A stretch of 64,000 nucleotides of DNA from Burkholderiales bacterium (GTDB lineage Bacteria; Pseudomonadota; Gammaproteobacteria; Burkholderiales; Nitrosomonadaceae), in contig JACKLU010000004.1 in NCBI GenBank assembly GCA_024235735.1, positions 124,001-188,000 of the forward strand, given 5' to 3'. Under the pieces are notes generated by a model, which saw only the letters and a program-made list of their open reading frames with translations, searched no databases and was not told where the DNA came from. Positions 1-8,938 of the stretch are shown here, piece after piece. The position numbers were made by a program, and so were the translations under genes. Every line of letters starts with the position of its first letter. The stretch's first letter is position 1.

Positions 1-1
1 T

Positions 2-463
2 CTGGAAGGTGTGAAGGAGCCTCGGGAAACAGCCTTTGCCGCGATTGAAACCATGCTGACGCGTGATGGCATGAATCCAAAGAAAGTGATCAATCGCGTT
101 GAATTCCTGAAAAAAATGTCGAGAATGGAAGATGGCACCAATGCGCTGGCTGTTGCCATCGGCTATGATTCCTGTCCGGGAGACCAGAGTCTGGTGGAAG
201 TTTTTGATCATTACGTGGACGATACCCGTGTATCCGGTGCACTATGGCGGCTCTATGATCGCGGAAAAAAGACCATACTTTATGGTGGACTTTTTATCGC
301 TTTTGTTGTGATATGGTTCATTACCTTATTCATGCCAGGTAATACGACGCTCTCAATACTGGCGGCTGGATTAATTTCAGCTGCTTTGTTTGTTATCCCA
401 GTATTTTTGGTCGGGCTGTTGATTTATTTTCTTAAAATCAAGAAAGCCAAGCAACCTGATTGA
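2..463 (+). CDS. Partial hypothetical membrane protein (3' end)
   Basis: The reading frame is open to the left edge of the window, so the gene probably begins upstream; the GTG at 11 is only the first possible start inside the window. The visible part has a charged, soluble segment of about 90 residues followed by two strongly hydrophobic segments (roughly residues 90-112 and 117-140 from the GTG) and a short Lys-rich tail, KIKKAKQ. This looks like a cytoplasmic domain anchored by a C-terminal helical hairpin. I do not recognise a family and assign no function. It ends 99 bases before folD on the same strand. Confidence 0.6.
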   Translation: MEGVKEPRETAFAAIETMLTRDGMNPKKVINRVEFLKKMSRMEDGTNALAVAIGYDSCPGDQSLVEVFDHYVDDTRVSGALWRLYDRGKKTILYGGLFIAFVVIWFITLFMPGNTTLSILAAGLISAALFVIPVFLVGLLIYFLKIKKAKQPD

Positions 464-562
464 TTTTTGTCGAGCAACATCAATTTCATTGCCTGAAATG
501 ATTGGTACGATTTGAGGCATTGCGTAAAAAAAGAATTTGATTCCCTATGTACTTGATATAGC

Positions 563-1426
563 ATGAATGCTCAAATCATAGATGGCAAACTGCTGGCAAG
601 CCATGTACGCGCCGAATGGAAGCAGCGAGCCGCCAGACTGACCGAACAGGGTTTGCGCCCCGGGCTTGCGGTCATTATGGTCGGCGATAATCCTGCATCA
701 GAGATATATGTGCGTAACAAGGTGAAAGCTTGCAGTGAGATCGGTATTCATTCCGAGGTGCATCATTTTTCCGGTAATACGCATCAGGACGAAGTGCTTG
801 ATTGCATTAGAGTCCTTAATCAGAATCAGCATGTTCACGGTATTCTGGTGCAACTGCCGCTGCCGTTGCACTATGTAAACAATCAGGTTATTACTTCAAT
901 CGCCATTCAAAAGGATGTCGACGGTTTTCATTTGCACAATGTCGGTGCACTGGTTACCGGCAACACCAATTTTGCGCCTTGTACTCCTTTTGGCGTAACG
1001 ATGATGCTGGAGCAACACCAGATTGCAGTCGAAGGCAGGCATGCGGTGGTTATCGGTCGCAGCAACATCGTCGGCAAACCGATGGCCATGATGCTGCTGG
1101 AGCGTGGTGCGACAGTGACAATCTGTTCATCAAAGACAAGGGATTTGCCGTATTTCACCCGTTCTGCGGATATTCTCGTCGTGGCAACAGGCCAGCCTCA
1201 AATGGTGACAGCGGAAATGGTAAAACCTGGCGCGGCAGTCATTGATGTAGGTATTAACCGATTGCCGGACGGTCGACTGTGCGGTGATGTGGATTTTGAT
1301 TCAGTCAAGAATGTTGCGGGTTATATTACGCCTGTTCCCGGAGGTGTGGGGCCGATGACGATCACGATGTTATTGTGTAACACCATACTGGCAGCAGAGC
1401 GCTATCAGAAAAACGCTTCACTTTAA
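563..1426 (+). CDS. folD: Bifunctional methylenetetrahydrofolate dehydrogenase / methenyltetrahydrofolate cyclohydrolase FolD
   Basis: FolD interconverts 5,10-methylene-, 5,10-methenyl- and 10-formyl-tetrahydrofolate in the cytoplasm, supplying one-carbon units for purines and formyl-methionine. The 287-residue length is normal for the family. The catalytic Tyr-x3-Lys pair is seen as YVRNK (residues 49-53), the folate-site motif as VQLPLPLH (about residue 100), the NADP-binding segment as GRSNIVGKP (about 169), and the C-terminal family signature as PGGVGPMTITML (about 259). It lies 20 bases upstream of aceE on the same strand and may be co-transcribed with it. Start ATG at 563. Confidence 0.97.
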   Translation: MNAQIIDGKLLASHVRAEWKQRAARLTEQGLRPGLAVIMVGDNPASEIYVRNKVKACSEIGIHSEVHHFSGNTHQDEVLDCIRVLNQNQHVHGILVQLPLPLHYVNNQVITSIAIQKDVDGFHLHNVGALVTGNTNFAPCTPFGVTMMLEQHQIAVEGRHAVVIGRSNIVGKPMAMMLLERGATVTICSSKTRDLPYFTRSADILVVATGQPQMVTAEMVKPGAAVIDVGINRLPDGRLCGDVDFDSVKNVAGYITPVPGGVGPMTITMLLCNTILAAERYQKNASL

Positions 1427-1446
1427 TTTTTTCGGATTACAGCACT

Positions 1447-4107
1447 ATGGAATCGCAACCGGATAAGGATCCACAGGAAACACAGGAATGGCTGGATGCG
1501 CTGGAATCCGTACTCGTCAATGAGGGGCCAGAGCGCGCCCATTTTCTGCTGGAAAAACTTGTCGAAAAAGCGCGACGATCGGGCGCATATCTACCCTATA
1601 GCGCAAATACCGCCTATATCAATACGATTCCGACAGGCAGAGAAGCGCGCTCGCCCGGCGATAATGCTATAGAGCATCGCATCCGTTCGTATGTGCGCTG
1701 GAACGCCATGGCGATGGTGCTGAAAGCTAACAGAGAAACCAATGTGGGCGGACATATTGCCAGTTTTGCTTCTGCCGCCACGCTTTATGATGTGGGCTAC
1801 AATCATTTTTGGCATTCGCCGAGCGAACATCATGGGGGTGATCTGGTTTATGTGCAGGGGCATTCATCGCCGGGGATATATGCCTATGCATTCCTGGCAG
1901 ACGAGCTGACTGAAGCGCAGCTCAACAACTTCCGTCAGGAAGCGGACGGTAACGGTTTGAGTTCATATCCTCATCCTTGGCTGATGCCCTCGTTCTGGCA
2001 GTTTCCAACGGTTTCCATGGGGTTGGGGCCTTTAATGGCCATCTATCAGGCGCGCTTTATGAAATATCTCGGCAGCCGCGGACTTGTCAACACCAAAGCC
2101 CGCAAGGTATGGGCCTTTATGGGTGATGGAGAAATGGACGAGCCTGAATCGCTCGGTGCTATTACGCTGGCATCACGTGAAATTCTCGATAATCTGATAT
2201 TTGTAATTAACTGCAATCTGCAGCGCCTGGATGGGCCGGTGAGGGGCAACGGAAAAATTATCCAGGAACTGGAAGCGGCATTTCGCGGCGCCGGATGGAA
2301 TGTGATCAAGGTGATCTGGGGTTCATACTGGGATCCATTGCTGGCCAGGGATACCAAGGGATTGTTGCAAAGGCGGATGATGGAGTGCGTTGACGGTGAA
2401 TATCAAAATTTCAAATCCCGTGATGGCGCCTATGTGCGCAAGCATTTTTTCGGCAAGTATCCCGAGCTACTGGAAATGGTCGCCACGATGTCCGATGACG
2501 ATATCTGGCGTTTGAATCGTGGCGGCCATGATCCCCACAAGGTTTATGCGGCCTATGCGGAGGCAGTCAAGCATCAGGGACAACCGACTGTTATTCTGGC
2601 CAAAACGATCAAGGGCTATGGCATGGGTGAAGCGGGTGAAGCGCAGAATATTACGCACCAGCAGAAAAAAATGGGTACAACTTCCCTGAAAGCATTTCGC
2701 AATCGCTTTGGACTGGAAATACCGGATGACAGAATCGATGAAGTGCCGTATTTGAAGTTCGCCAAAGACTCGCCGGAATATAACTATATGCGTGAACGCC
2801 GCAAGGCGCTGGGTGGATTTTATCACCGCCGGAGAAAGTATGCTGAACCGCTACCGGTGCCGCGGCTGGACGCTTTTGAATCGATATTGAAAGCAAGCGG
2901 CGATGGCCGTGAGACATCAACTACGATGGCTTTTGTTCGTATTCTGAATATCCTGGTTAAAGATAAACAGATCGGCAAGCATATTGTACCCATCGTTGCG
3001 GATGAATCGCGTACTTTTGGTATGGAAGGTATGTTCCGCCAACTTGGCATCTGGTCATCCATGGGGCAGTTGTATACACCGCAGGATGCGGATCAACTGA
3101 TGTACTACAAGGAGGACAGGAACGGCCAGATTCTGCAGGAAGGTATCAACGAAGCAGGCGCGCTGTCATCCTGGATTGCCGCAGCGACAGCGTACAGTAC
3201 GTATAATATCCAAATGCTTCCTTTCTATATTTTTTACTCCATGTTCGGTTTTCAACGTGTCGGCGATTTGATCTGGGCATCCGGGGACATGCGTTGCCGC
3301 GGCTTCCTGCTCGGTGGAACTGCTGGACGCACCACATTGAATGGTGAAGGATTGCAGCACGAAGACGGACACAGCCATCTTGCCGCTTCAACCATACCGA
3401 ACTGTATTGCGTATGATCCGGCTTTTGCTTATGAACTAGCGGTCATTATCCAGGATGGTTTGCGCCGCATGTGCCAGGAGCAAGAGGACGTGTTTTACTA
3501 CATTACAGTAATGAATGAAAATTACGCCCATCCGGCAATGCCCAAAGGCGCAGAACAGCATATTCTGAAGGGTATGTATTTATTCAGTGAATCGGGTAAG
3601 CGTGTGAAGGGACTGCGAGTGCAATTGCTGGGTTCCGGAACCATATTGCGTGAAGTGATTGCTGCTGCCGGAATTCTGAAGGCGGATTTCGGCATCAATG
3701 CAGATATCTGGAGCGTGACGAGCTTTACTGAATTAAGGCGTGAAGCTTTGAGTATCCATCGATGGAATATGCTGCATCCCGAGAAAAAAAACAAAATTTC
3801 GCATGTGGAAAACTGCCTCAAGGGACGGGATGGTCCCGTAATTGCCGCGACAGACTATATGAAGGTTCACGCGGATCAGATACGCGAGTTCGTGCCGGGA
3901 ACCTACCGTGTGCTGGGCACGGATGGTTTCGGACGCTCGGATACGCGAGAGAAATTGCGCAGGTTTTTTGAAGTCGATCGCTACTATATTGTGGTTGCTG
4001 CGTTAAAAGCGTTATTCGATGAAGGGAAGATTGAAAAACAAAAAGTCACGCAGGCGATCAGGCAATTCAACATTGATCCGGAAAAACCTGATCCGGTGAC
4101 GTTGTAA
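1447..4107 (+). CDS. aceE: Pyruvate dehydrogenase E1 component (homodimeric type)
   Basis: E1 decarboxylates pyruvate with thiamine diphosphate and transfers the acetyl group to the lipoyl arm of E2, feeding acetyl-CoA to the TCA cycle and biosynthesis. At 886 residues it is the single-chain alpha/alpha type typical of Proteobacteria. The ThDP-Mg motif is seen as GDGEMDEPES (about residue 226), ending in NCNLQRLDGP (about 255). Other family landmarks include GHSSPGIYA and the segment LNGEGLQHEDGHS (about 631). It is followed after 42 bases by aceF. A gene for E3 (lpd) is not in this window, so E3 must be encoded elsewhere. Confidence 0.97.
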   Translation: MESQPDKDPQETQEWLDALESVLVNEGPERAHFLLEKLVEKARRSGAYLPYSANTAYINTIPTGREARSPGDNAIEHRIRSYVRWNAMAMVLKANRETNVGGHIASFASAATLYDVGYNHFWHSPSEHHGGDLVYVQGHSSPGIYAYAFLADELTEAQLNNFRQEADGNGLSSYPHPWLMPSFWQFPTVSMGLGPLMAIYQARFMKYLGSRGLVNTKARKVWAFMGDGEMDEPESLGAITLASREILDNLIFVINCNLQRLDGPVRGNGKIIQELEAAFRGAGWNVIKVIWGSYWDPLLARDTKGLLQRRMMECVDGEYQNFKSRDGAYVRKHFFGKYPELLEMVATMSDDDIWRLNRGGHDPHKVYAAYAEAVKHQGQPTVILAKTIKGYGMGEAGEAQNITHQQKKMGTTSLKAFRNRFGLEIPDDRIDEVPYLKFAKDSPEYNYMRERRKALGGFYHRRRKYAEPLPVPRLDAFESILKASGDGRETSTTMAFVRILNILVKDKQIGKHIVPIVADESRTFGMEGMFRQLGIWSSMGQLYTPQDADQLMYYKEDRNGQILQEGINEAGALSSWIAAATAYSTYNIQMLPFYIFYSMFGFQRVGDLIWASGDMRCRGFLLGGTAGRTTLNGEGLQHEDGHSHLAASTIPNCIAYDPAFAYELAVIIQDGLRRMCQEQEDVFYYITVMNENYAHPAMPKGAEQHILKGMYLFSESGKRVKGLRVQLLGSGTILREVIAAAGILKADFGINADIWSVTSFTELRREALSIHRWNMLHPEKKNKISHVENCLKGRDGPVIAATDYMKVHADQIREFVPGTYRVLGTDGFGRSDTREKLRRFFEVDRYYIVVAALKALFDEGKIEKQKVTQAIRQFNIDPEKPDPVTL

Positions 4108-4149
4108 GTTAACTGATTCTTCCGTATGGATATGTCATAAGGAAACTAT

Positions 4150-5544
4150 GTGGGTGAGCTGAAAACAGTACTTATTCCTGATATCGGCGATTTTTCCGCT
4201 GTGCCTGTAATCGAGGTGTTTGTTCAGAATGGAGATCAGGTCAATGCGGAAGATCCATTGATTGCGCTGGAATCGGATAAAGCAACCATTGATATTCCGG
4301 CGCCTTTCACCGGACTGATTCGTGAAATCAGAGTCAAGCCGGGTGATAAAGTTTCAGAAGGCTCACCGATAGCGGTTATTGAAATAGCTGATTCAAGCGG
4401 AAACGCTGATACGGAATCCGTTTCCAGAAAGCCTGATAACGAAGCTGACAGTACTGAAAAAAATAAACAGAATGGAGAAGTTGCTTCTGAGAAGGCGCCA
4501 CGGGTGATTACGCATGCGGCGCAAGCCGAGTCGAACGAAAATGTCATCAAAGCAGAGGTAAAGCAGATATATCCTGCTTCGCCCCTGATTCCACTTGTTC
4601 CGGTTGATGTAGCAACAGCCAAGGCACATGCAGGCCCATCGGTGCGCCGTTTTGCCCGTGAACTGGGTGTTAATCTGGATCTGATAACCGGGAGTGGACC
4701 TAAACACAGGATACTGAGAGAAGATGTTCAGGCTTTTGTAAAGGCTGGATTGTCGCGGATGCGTGCGAATGGCAAGAGTGTACCTGTAGAGACGGGACTG
4801 GATTTGTTGCCCTGGCCGCAGGTGGATTTTGCCAGGCATGGGCCGGTAGAGATCAGATCACTGTCCCGTATCAAGCAGATCGCAGGCGCAAATCTGCATC
4901 GAAACTGGGTTATGATTCCTCATGTGACGCAGTTTGATGAGGCGGATATCACCGATCTGGAAGCATTGCGTAAAGAATTCAATACGGCGGAAAAGCAAAA
5001 TGCTGTCAAACTGACCTTGTTGTCGTTTCTCATGAAAGCACTGATTGCGTCGCTGAAAAAATTCCCTGAGTTTAACGCCTCGCTGGACAAGAATGCTAAC
5101 GGGGAAACCAATCTGATTATTAAGCGTTATTATCATATCGGTTTTGCTGTTGATACGGTTAATGGTCTCGTCGTGCCGGTGATTCGTGATGTCGATCAAA
5201 AGGGTGTCGTGGCGATTGCGCGCGAGTTAAGCGAGTTATCCGCGCTGGCGCGCGAAAACAAACTGAAGCCGGAACAGATGCAAGGCGCCGGCTTTACCAT
5301 TTCCAGCCTGGGTGGAATTGGCGGTACGGCTTTCACGCCGATCATCAATGCGCCTGAAGTGGCCATTCTTGGTGTTTCTAAAGCGGATTACAAACCTGTC
5401 TATCGTGACGGAAAATTTGTACCGCGTTTAGTATTGCCGCTTTCATTATCGTATGATCATCGTGTTATTGACGGCGCTGCTGCGGCACGATTCACTTCCC
5501 ATCTTGCAGAAGTATTGACCGACATGCGGTTGGCCTTGTTGTGA
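4150..5544 (+). CDS. aceF: Pyruvate dehydrogenase E2 component, dihydrolipoyllysine acetyltransferase
   Basis: E2 is the core of the complex and transfers acetyl from its lipoyl arm to CoA. There is one lipoyl domain (residues 1-80) with the modified lysine in ESDKATID (Lys44). A linker of about 80 charged residues follows, then a peripheral subunit-binding domain starting GPSVRRFAREL (about 162-198), then the acyltransferase domain ending with the catalytic motif DHRVIDG (His about 437, Asp about 441). One lipoyl domain is fewer than the three of E. coli AceF. The start is a GTG at 4150; an overlapping ATG at 4148 opens a frame that stops after four codons, so ATGTG is read from the GTG. Confidence 0.95.
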   Translation: MGELKTVLIPDIGDFSAVPVIEVFVQNGDQVNAEDPLIALESDKATIDIPAPFTGLIREIRVKPGDKVSEGSPIAVIEIADSSGNADTESVSRKPDNEADSTEKNKQNGEVASEKAPRVITHAAQAESNENVIKAEVKQIYPASPLIPLVPVDVATAKAHAGPSVRRFARELGVNLDLITGSGPKHRILREDVQAFVKAGLSRMRANGKSVPVETGLDLLPWPQVDFARHGPVEIRSLSRIKQIAGANLHRNWVMIPHVTQFDEADITDLEALRKEFNTAEKQNAVKLTLLSFLMKALIASLKKFPEFNASLDKNANGETNLIIKRYYHIGFAVDTVNGLVVPVIRDVDQKGVVAIARELSELSALARENKLKPEQMQGAGFTISSLGGIGGTAFTPIINAPEVAILGVSKADYKPVYRDGKFVPRLVLPLSLSYDHRVIDGAAAARFTSHLAEVLTDMRLALL

Positions 5545-5584
5545 TCATTCCCGTGACTGATCTGCGGATTTTTTATTGATTATT

Positions 5585-6283
5585 ATGACTAGTCCGGCGC
5601 TGGTGGGTATTTATGGCGGAACGTTTGATCCAATCCATTTCGGACATCTGCGTGTTGCCGAGGAACTGCTCAGTGATATCGCCTTCAGTCGGTTCTTTTT
5701 TGTTCCGGCAGGTACACCACGGTTGCGTGACTTGCCATTTGCATCCAAAACGCAGCGCGCCACAATGGTGAGACTGGCGATACAGGATAATCCTGTTTTT
5801 CTCTTGGATACCCGGGAAATTAAGCGCGAAGGCGTCAGCAGGACTGTGGAAACGCTCAGGGAATATCGGTCGGAATATGGGGGAGATGTTGCATTGTGTC
5901 TGATTATGGGTGCCGACACTTTTTTAAAGATCCATCAGTGGTGCGATTGGCATGAGATATTCGAGCTTTGCCATGTAGTCATTGTCAACCGTCCGGGTAG
6001 CATGTTGATTAAACACAAACAGGATTTGCCCGAAGAAATACAACAGGCATGCGCCTCGCGATGGATAACGTGTTCAGTTAGTTTGACAAGTCAACCGTAT
6101 GGATTGATTTACATGGCGGCAACCACTTTGCTCGATATTTCCGCCACGCAGATACGCGCCATGGTTGCGGCGAAAAAAAGCATACGCTATTTGTTGCCTG
6201 ACGCTGTTTCCGACTATATTAAAACTCATCAGCTCTATACAGGAGAATATGAATTCAAAAAAACTGGTCAACATCGCGGTTGA
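5585..6283 (+). CDS. nadD: Nicotinate-nucleotide adenylyltransferase
   Basis: NadD joins nicotinate mononucleotide and ATP to deamido-NAD, a late step of NAD synthesis. The nucleotidyltransferase signature GGTFDPIHFGHL (GxFDPxHxGH type) is near the N-terminus, and the second ATP-binding motif appears as SATQIRAM near the C-terminus. The length of about 232 residues is normal. I chose the ATG at 5585; a TTG at 5576 in the same frame is better spaced from GCGGA at 5564-5568, so a start three codons earlier is possible. The 3' end overlaps rsfS by 35 bases, a tight translational pairing common in bacteria. Confidence 0.93.
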   Translation: MTSPALVGIYGGTFDPIHFGHLRVAEELLSDIAFSRFFFVPAGTPRLRDLPFASKTQRATMVRLAIQDNPVFLLDTREIKREGVSRTVETLREYRSEYGGDVALCLIMGADTFLKIHQWCDWHEIFELCHVVIVNRPGSMLIKHKQDLPEEIQQACASRWITCSVSLTSQPYGLIYMAATTLLDISATQIRAMVAAKKSIRYLLPDAVSDYIKTHQLYTGEYEFKKTGQHRG

Positions 6284-6569
6284 TGCACTTGAAGAAATCA
6301 AGGCGATGGATATTAAAGTACTGGATGTCGGCAAACTTACATCCCTGTTTGACTATGTCATTATCGCAAGTGCGGGCTCATCACGTCAGACAAAAGCATT
6401 GGCTGAGAATGTGCGAGAAAAGGTAAAAAAAGCTGGTGGCGTCATTCTGTGTTTTGAAGGTGAGCAGACCGGTGAATGGCTGCTGGTTGACCTTGGTGAG
6501 GTCATCGTGCATATCATGCAGCCGGAAGCGCGGAAATATTACAACCTGGAAGGACTCTGGACAGAATAA
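6249..6569 (+). CDS. rsfS: Ribosomal silencing factor RsfS
   Basis: RsfS binds ribosomal protein L14 on the large subunit and blocks subunit joining when nutrients are short. The 106-residue protein shows the family core: LDVGKLTSLFDYVIIASAG, the segment EGEQTGEWLLVDLG and the ending MQPEARKYYNLEGLW. The start ATG at 6249 is preceded by AGGAG at 6241-6245 and lies inside the 3' end of nadD. In many Proteobacteria nadD and rsfS are followed by rlmH; here the next gene is an HDOD protein after 90 bases. Confidence 0.95.
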   Translation: MNSKKLVNIAVDALEEIKAMDIKVLDVGKLTSLFDYVIIASAGSSRQTKALAENVREKVKKAGGVILCFEGEQTGEWLLVDLGEVIVHIMQPEARKYYNLEGLWTE

Positions 6570-6659
6570 AGTGCGGTAATATTTCTGATCGTATTTTCTA
6601 ATCATTGTTCTGTAAATCTCGTTATAGCAAATATAGTGTTAGCATAACTGGAGCATCTG

Positions 6660-7487
6660 ATGTTAAAGAAAGACAATAAGAAATTGAGCATATGGGTCGA
6701 TAAATTGACCAAAGTGGAAATTCCTGTGCTTAAACAGACTGCGCGTAAACTGTCAGATTTATCCAGTGATATTGAGCATCAAACACCACGCAGTATCGCC
6801 CAAGTGATAAAAAGCGATCCGCTGATGGTTGTTAAACTCACACGGTATTTGCAAGCGCATAAACATAGTACGCAAGAACATGAGATTGTTGAAGTAGAGC
6901 AAGCCATCATGATGATCGGGCCCGAGAATGTCTTGAAAAAAGTACCTGTCAATCCGCTGGTGGAAGATGTGCTGGGTCAGGACCACATGAGTGCGCTGGT
7001 GTATCTGCTGAAGGTTATCCAACGTGCAAAAGTGGCGGCTAACTATGCGTTTGAATGGGCGGTTCGATTACATGATTTGCACTTTGAAGAAATACGGATT
7101 GCCGCTTTGCTGCATGATATCGCAGAAATACTGATGTGGTGCTTTTCTCCAAAGGAAATGCTGATGATAAGAATGTTGCAAGCCAACGATAAAACGTTGC
7201 GCAGTCATCAAGCGCAAGAGCAGGTGTTGGGATTTGCATTACATGATTTGCAACTGGCGCTGGCAATCAAATGGAGACTGCCGGAGTTGTTGATTCATCT
7301 GATCGATGATGAATATCGCTATCAGCAGCGTGTCCGCAATGTTTTTCTGGCAGTCAATTTGGCGCGGCATTCGGCAAATGGCTGGGATGATGCTGCACTG
7401 CCGGATGATTATGCGGAAATAGGCAATTTATTGCATTTAAAGCCTGAAGAAGTGATAGCCATTGTCGGAGCAGATAAAAAAACGTAA
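6660..7487 (+). CDS. HDOD-domain protein
   Basis: The 275-residue protein has the features of an HDOD domain, an output or binding domain related to HD phosphohydrolases that usually lacks their catalytic activity. Visible landmarks are the N-terminal helix set with SIAQVIKSDPLMVVKLTRYL (about residues 45-64), the segment EQAIMMIGPENV (about 81), and LLHDIAEILMW (about 156), where the HD pair is kept as HD. Such proteins are often linked to signalling by cyclic di-GMP or to stress responses, but there is no fused sensor or receiver domain here and no function can be given. The ATG at 6660 follows CTGGAG. Confidence 0.8.
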   Translation: MLKKDNKKLSIWVDKLTKVEIPVLKQTARKLSDLSSDIEHQTPRSIAQVIKSDPLMVVKLTRYLQAHKHSTQEHEIVEVEQAIMMIGPENVLKKVPVNPLVEDVLGQDHMSALVYLLKVIQRAKVAANYAFEWAVRLHDLHFEEIRIAALLHDIAEILMWCFSPKEMLMIRMLQANDKTLRSHQAQEQVLGFALHDLQLALAIKWRLPELLIHLIDDEYRYQQRVRNVFLAVNLARHSANGWDDAALPDDYAEIGNLLHLKPEEVIAIVGADKKT

Positions 7488-7575
7488 TTTCAAACTAAGT
7501 TATCTACATAGACATCAATCTTTTTTACAAGTGCTAATTGCCCGAACAGGGCATCCAGTTGCAGAGCGATTTCTA

Positions 7576-8199
7576 ATGCTTCCTTCTCGTCTTTTTTATA
7601 TTTATGATCCGATGTGCAGCTGGTGTTACGCATTTGAGGCGAGTTGGCGAAGATTGCAAAGCAGGTTACCGGAGCGTGTACAGGTAACTTATGTGCTGGG
7701 TGGACTTGCACCGGATACGAATGAACCTATGCCTGAAGATTTGCGTGTCATGATACAGCAGACTTGGCGGAAAATTGAGAAAACCGTGCCGGGGGTTTAT
7801 TTTAATTACGCTTTCTGGACAAGCAATACACCAGTGCGTTCGACCTATCCGGCATGCCGGGCGATTCTCGCCGCGCGGAAACAACGCACTGCCGCCGGGA
7901 TTGATATGCGGCGAGAAATACAAAAGGCTTATTATCTAAATGCCTTAAATCCATCCAGATCGGAAACATTGATACAATGCGCACGTGAAATCGGACTCGA
8001 TGTCGCGCTGTTTGCGGCAGATCTTGCCGGTGCGGATATCCAGGCCGCGCTGGAAGACGAACTCAGACTGGCGAGTACATTGAATGCATTTGCATTTCCT
8101 TCGTTGCGATTTCAGTATCGGGAAAAGTTGTATTCGATACACGTGGACTATAGTGATGACGAGAAAATGCTGAACGAAATCGCAACAATCATGGCCTGA
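7576..8199 (+). CDS. DsbA-family thioredoxin-fold oxidoreductase
   Basis: A 207-residue protein beginning LFYIYDPMCSWCYAF, with a CxxC redox pair (CSWC) in the first 15 residues. This is the layout of cytoplasmic DsbA-family proteins of the COG3531/FrnE type. It has no signal peptide, so it is not the periplasmic DsbA. The long helical insertion typical of the family follows the first strand. An in-frame extension back to 7462 overlaps the HDOD gene and is unlikely to be translated; the ATG at 7576 places the redox motif correctly. Substrate unknown. Confidence 0.85.
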   Translation: MLPSRLFYIYDPMCSWCYAFEASWRRLQSRLPERVQVTYVLGGLAPDTNEPMPEDLRVMIQQTWRKIEKTVPGVYFNYAFWTSNTPVRSTYPACRAILAARKQRTAAGIDMRREIQKAYYLNALNPSRSETLIQCAREIGLDVALFAADLAGADIQAALEDELRLASTLNAFAFPSLRFQYREKLYSIHVDYSDDEKMLNEIATIMA

Positions 8200-8240
8200 A
8201 AGTGATTGGTCACGCAATACAAAAATAATTGAGGAGTGTT

Positions 8241-8681
8241 ATGAGCAGCAATATCTGGTTTAAGGATTATACGGTTGAATATCTGGAAGGTTTGCGCAAT
8301 GCCAACATGGGTGAGCATATAGGCATTCACTTTGTTGACGTCGGCCCGGATTTTTTGAAGGCGCGTATGCCGGTGGATAAACGTACCACACAGCCTTTCG
8401 GTATTATGCATGGCGGAGCCAGTTGTGTGTTATCCGAAACATTGGGCAGTGTCGCCGGTTGGATGACTATCGATCCTGATCAATATCGCGCTGTCGGACT
8501 GGAGCTAAATATCAATCATATCCGCGCCGTGACAGCGGGCCATGTGATCGGTACCTGCACACCGTTACATACCGGACGGCGTACGCAGGTTTGGCAGACC
8601 GATATTACCGAAGAAACCACTGGCAAGGTGCCTGGAGAGATAATGTATTTGTTGACGCCTGTGGCGCAGTGTCAAATATGA
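8241..8681 (+). CDS. Hotdog-fold thioesterase with a C-terminus altered by an IS remnant
   Basis: Residues 1 to about 128 match the EntH/YdiI-type hotdog thioesterases that hydrolyse acyl- or aryl-CoA or carrier-protein thioesters. Landmarks are TQPFGIMHGGASCVLSETLG (the HGG active-site segment with its downstream Glu) and PLHTGRRTQVW. After about GK (near 8626) the family ending (a short strand such as a C-x-S-R-L-T-x-A-V type segment) is replaced by residues read out of frame from an IS3 transposase fragment, ending at a TGA at 8679. The new tail still contains LLTPVA and may substitute as a beta strand, so activity is uncertain. ATG at 8241 with GAGGAG at 8231. Confidence 0.85.
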   Translation: MSSNIWFKDYTVEYLEGLRNANMGEHIGIHFVDVGPDFLKARMPVDKRTTQPFGIMHGGASCVLSETLGSVAGWMTIDPDQYRAVGLELNINHIRAVTAGHVIGTCTPLHTGRRTQVWQTDITEETTGKVPGEIMYLLTPVAQCQI

Positions 8682-8838
8682 GGAAGTTTATCTCAATGCT
8701 TATGAATCAGCGCCTGAGGCTAAACAATCATTGGCAAAGTATTTCCGCTTTTACAATGAAAACCGGAAACACCAGACCTTGATGACTACGCCAGATCAGG
8801 TTTATTATGAGTCGGTCAGGCTGCAAAAAGCAGGTTGA
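8627..8838 (+). pseudogene. IS3-family transposase (OrfB) C-terminal remnant
   Basis: Reading from 8627 gives GAWRDNVFV, then after a single missing base near 8655 the frame continues as ERLWRSVKYEEVYLNAYES and on through FYNENRKHQTL to a TGA at 8836-8838. This is the conserved C-terminal end of IS3-family integrase-type transposases, including the last catalytic-domain helix. Only about 70 codons remain and the frame is broken, so it cannot be active. Its first 55 bases overlap the 3' end of the thioesterase gene in another frame. Confidence 0.88.
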
Positions 8839-8890
8839 TATGTTGGGAAATAACTCCTAAGACAATTGTCCAAAAAATGGGGTCCACTTC
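8839..8890 (+). mobile_element. Probable right-end sequence of the degraded IS3-type element
   Basis: Directly after the transposase remnant comes a non-coding stretch ending in TTGTCCAAAAAATGGGGTCC, which has the look of the outer end of an IS3-group element. No matching left end is visible, and the outer boundary near 8890 is an estimate. Inference only. Confidence 0.4.
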
Positions 8891-8938
8891 TCATTTGAAT
8901 GGGTGCCGATTGTAAAGCGGGAGTGCGGCGCATGATTT

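Noticed and set aside
8591..8782. 63-codon ORF over the thioesterase/transposase junction
   Set aside because: Its middle contains the transposase segment GAWRDNVFV, but it then leaves that frame; best explained as part of the frameshifted remnant.
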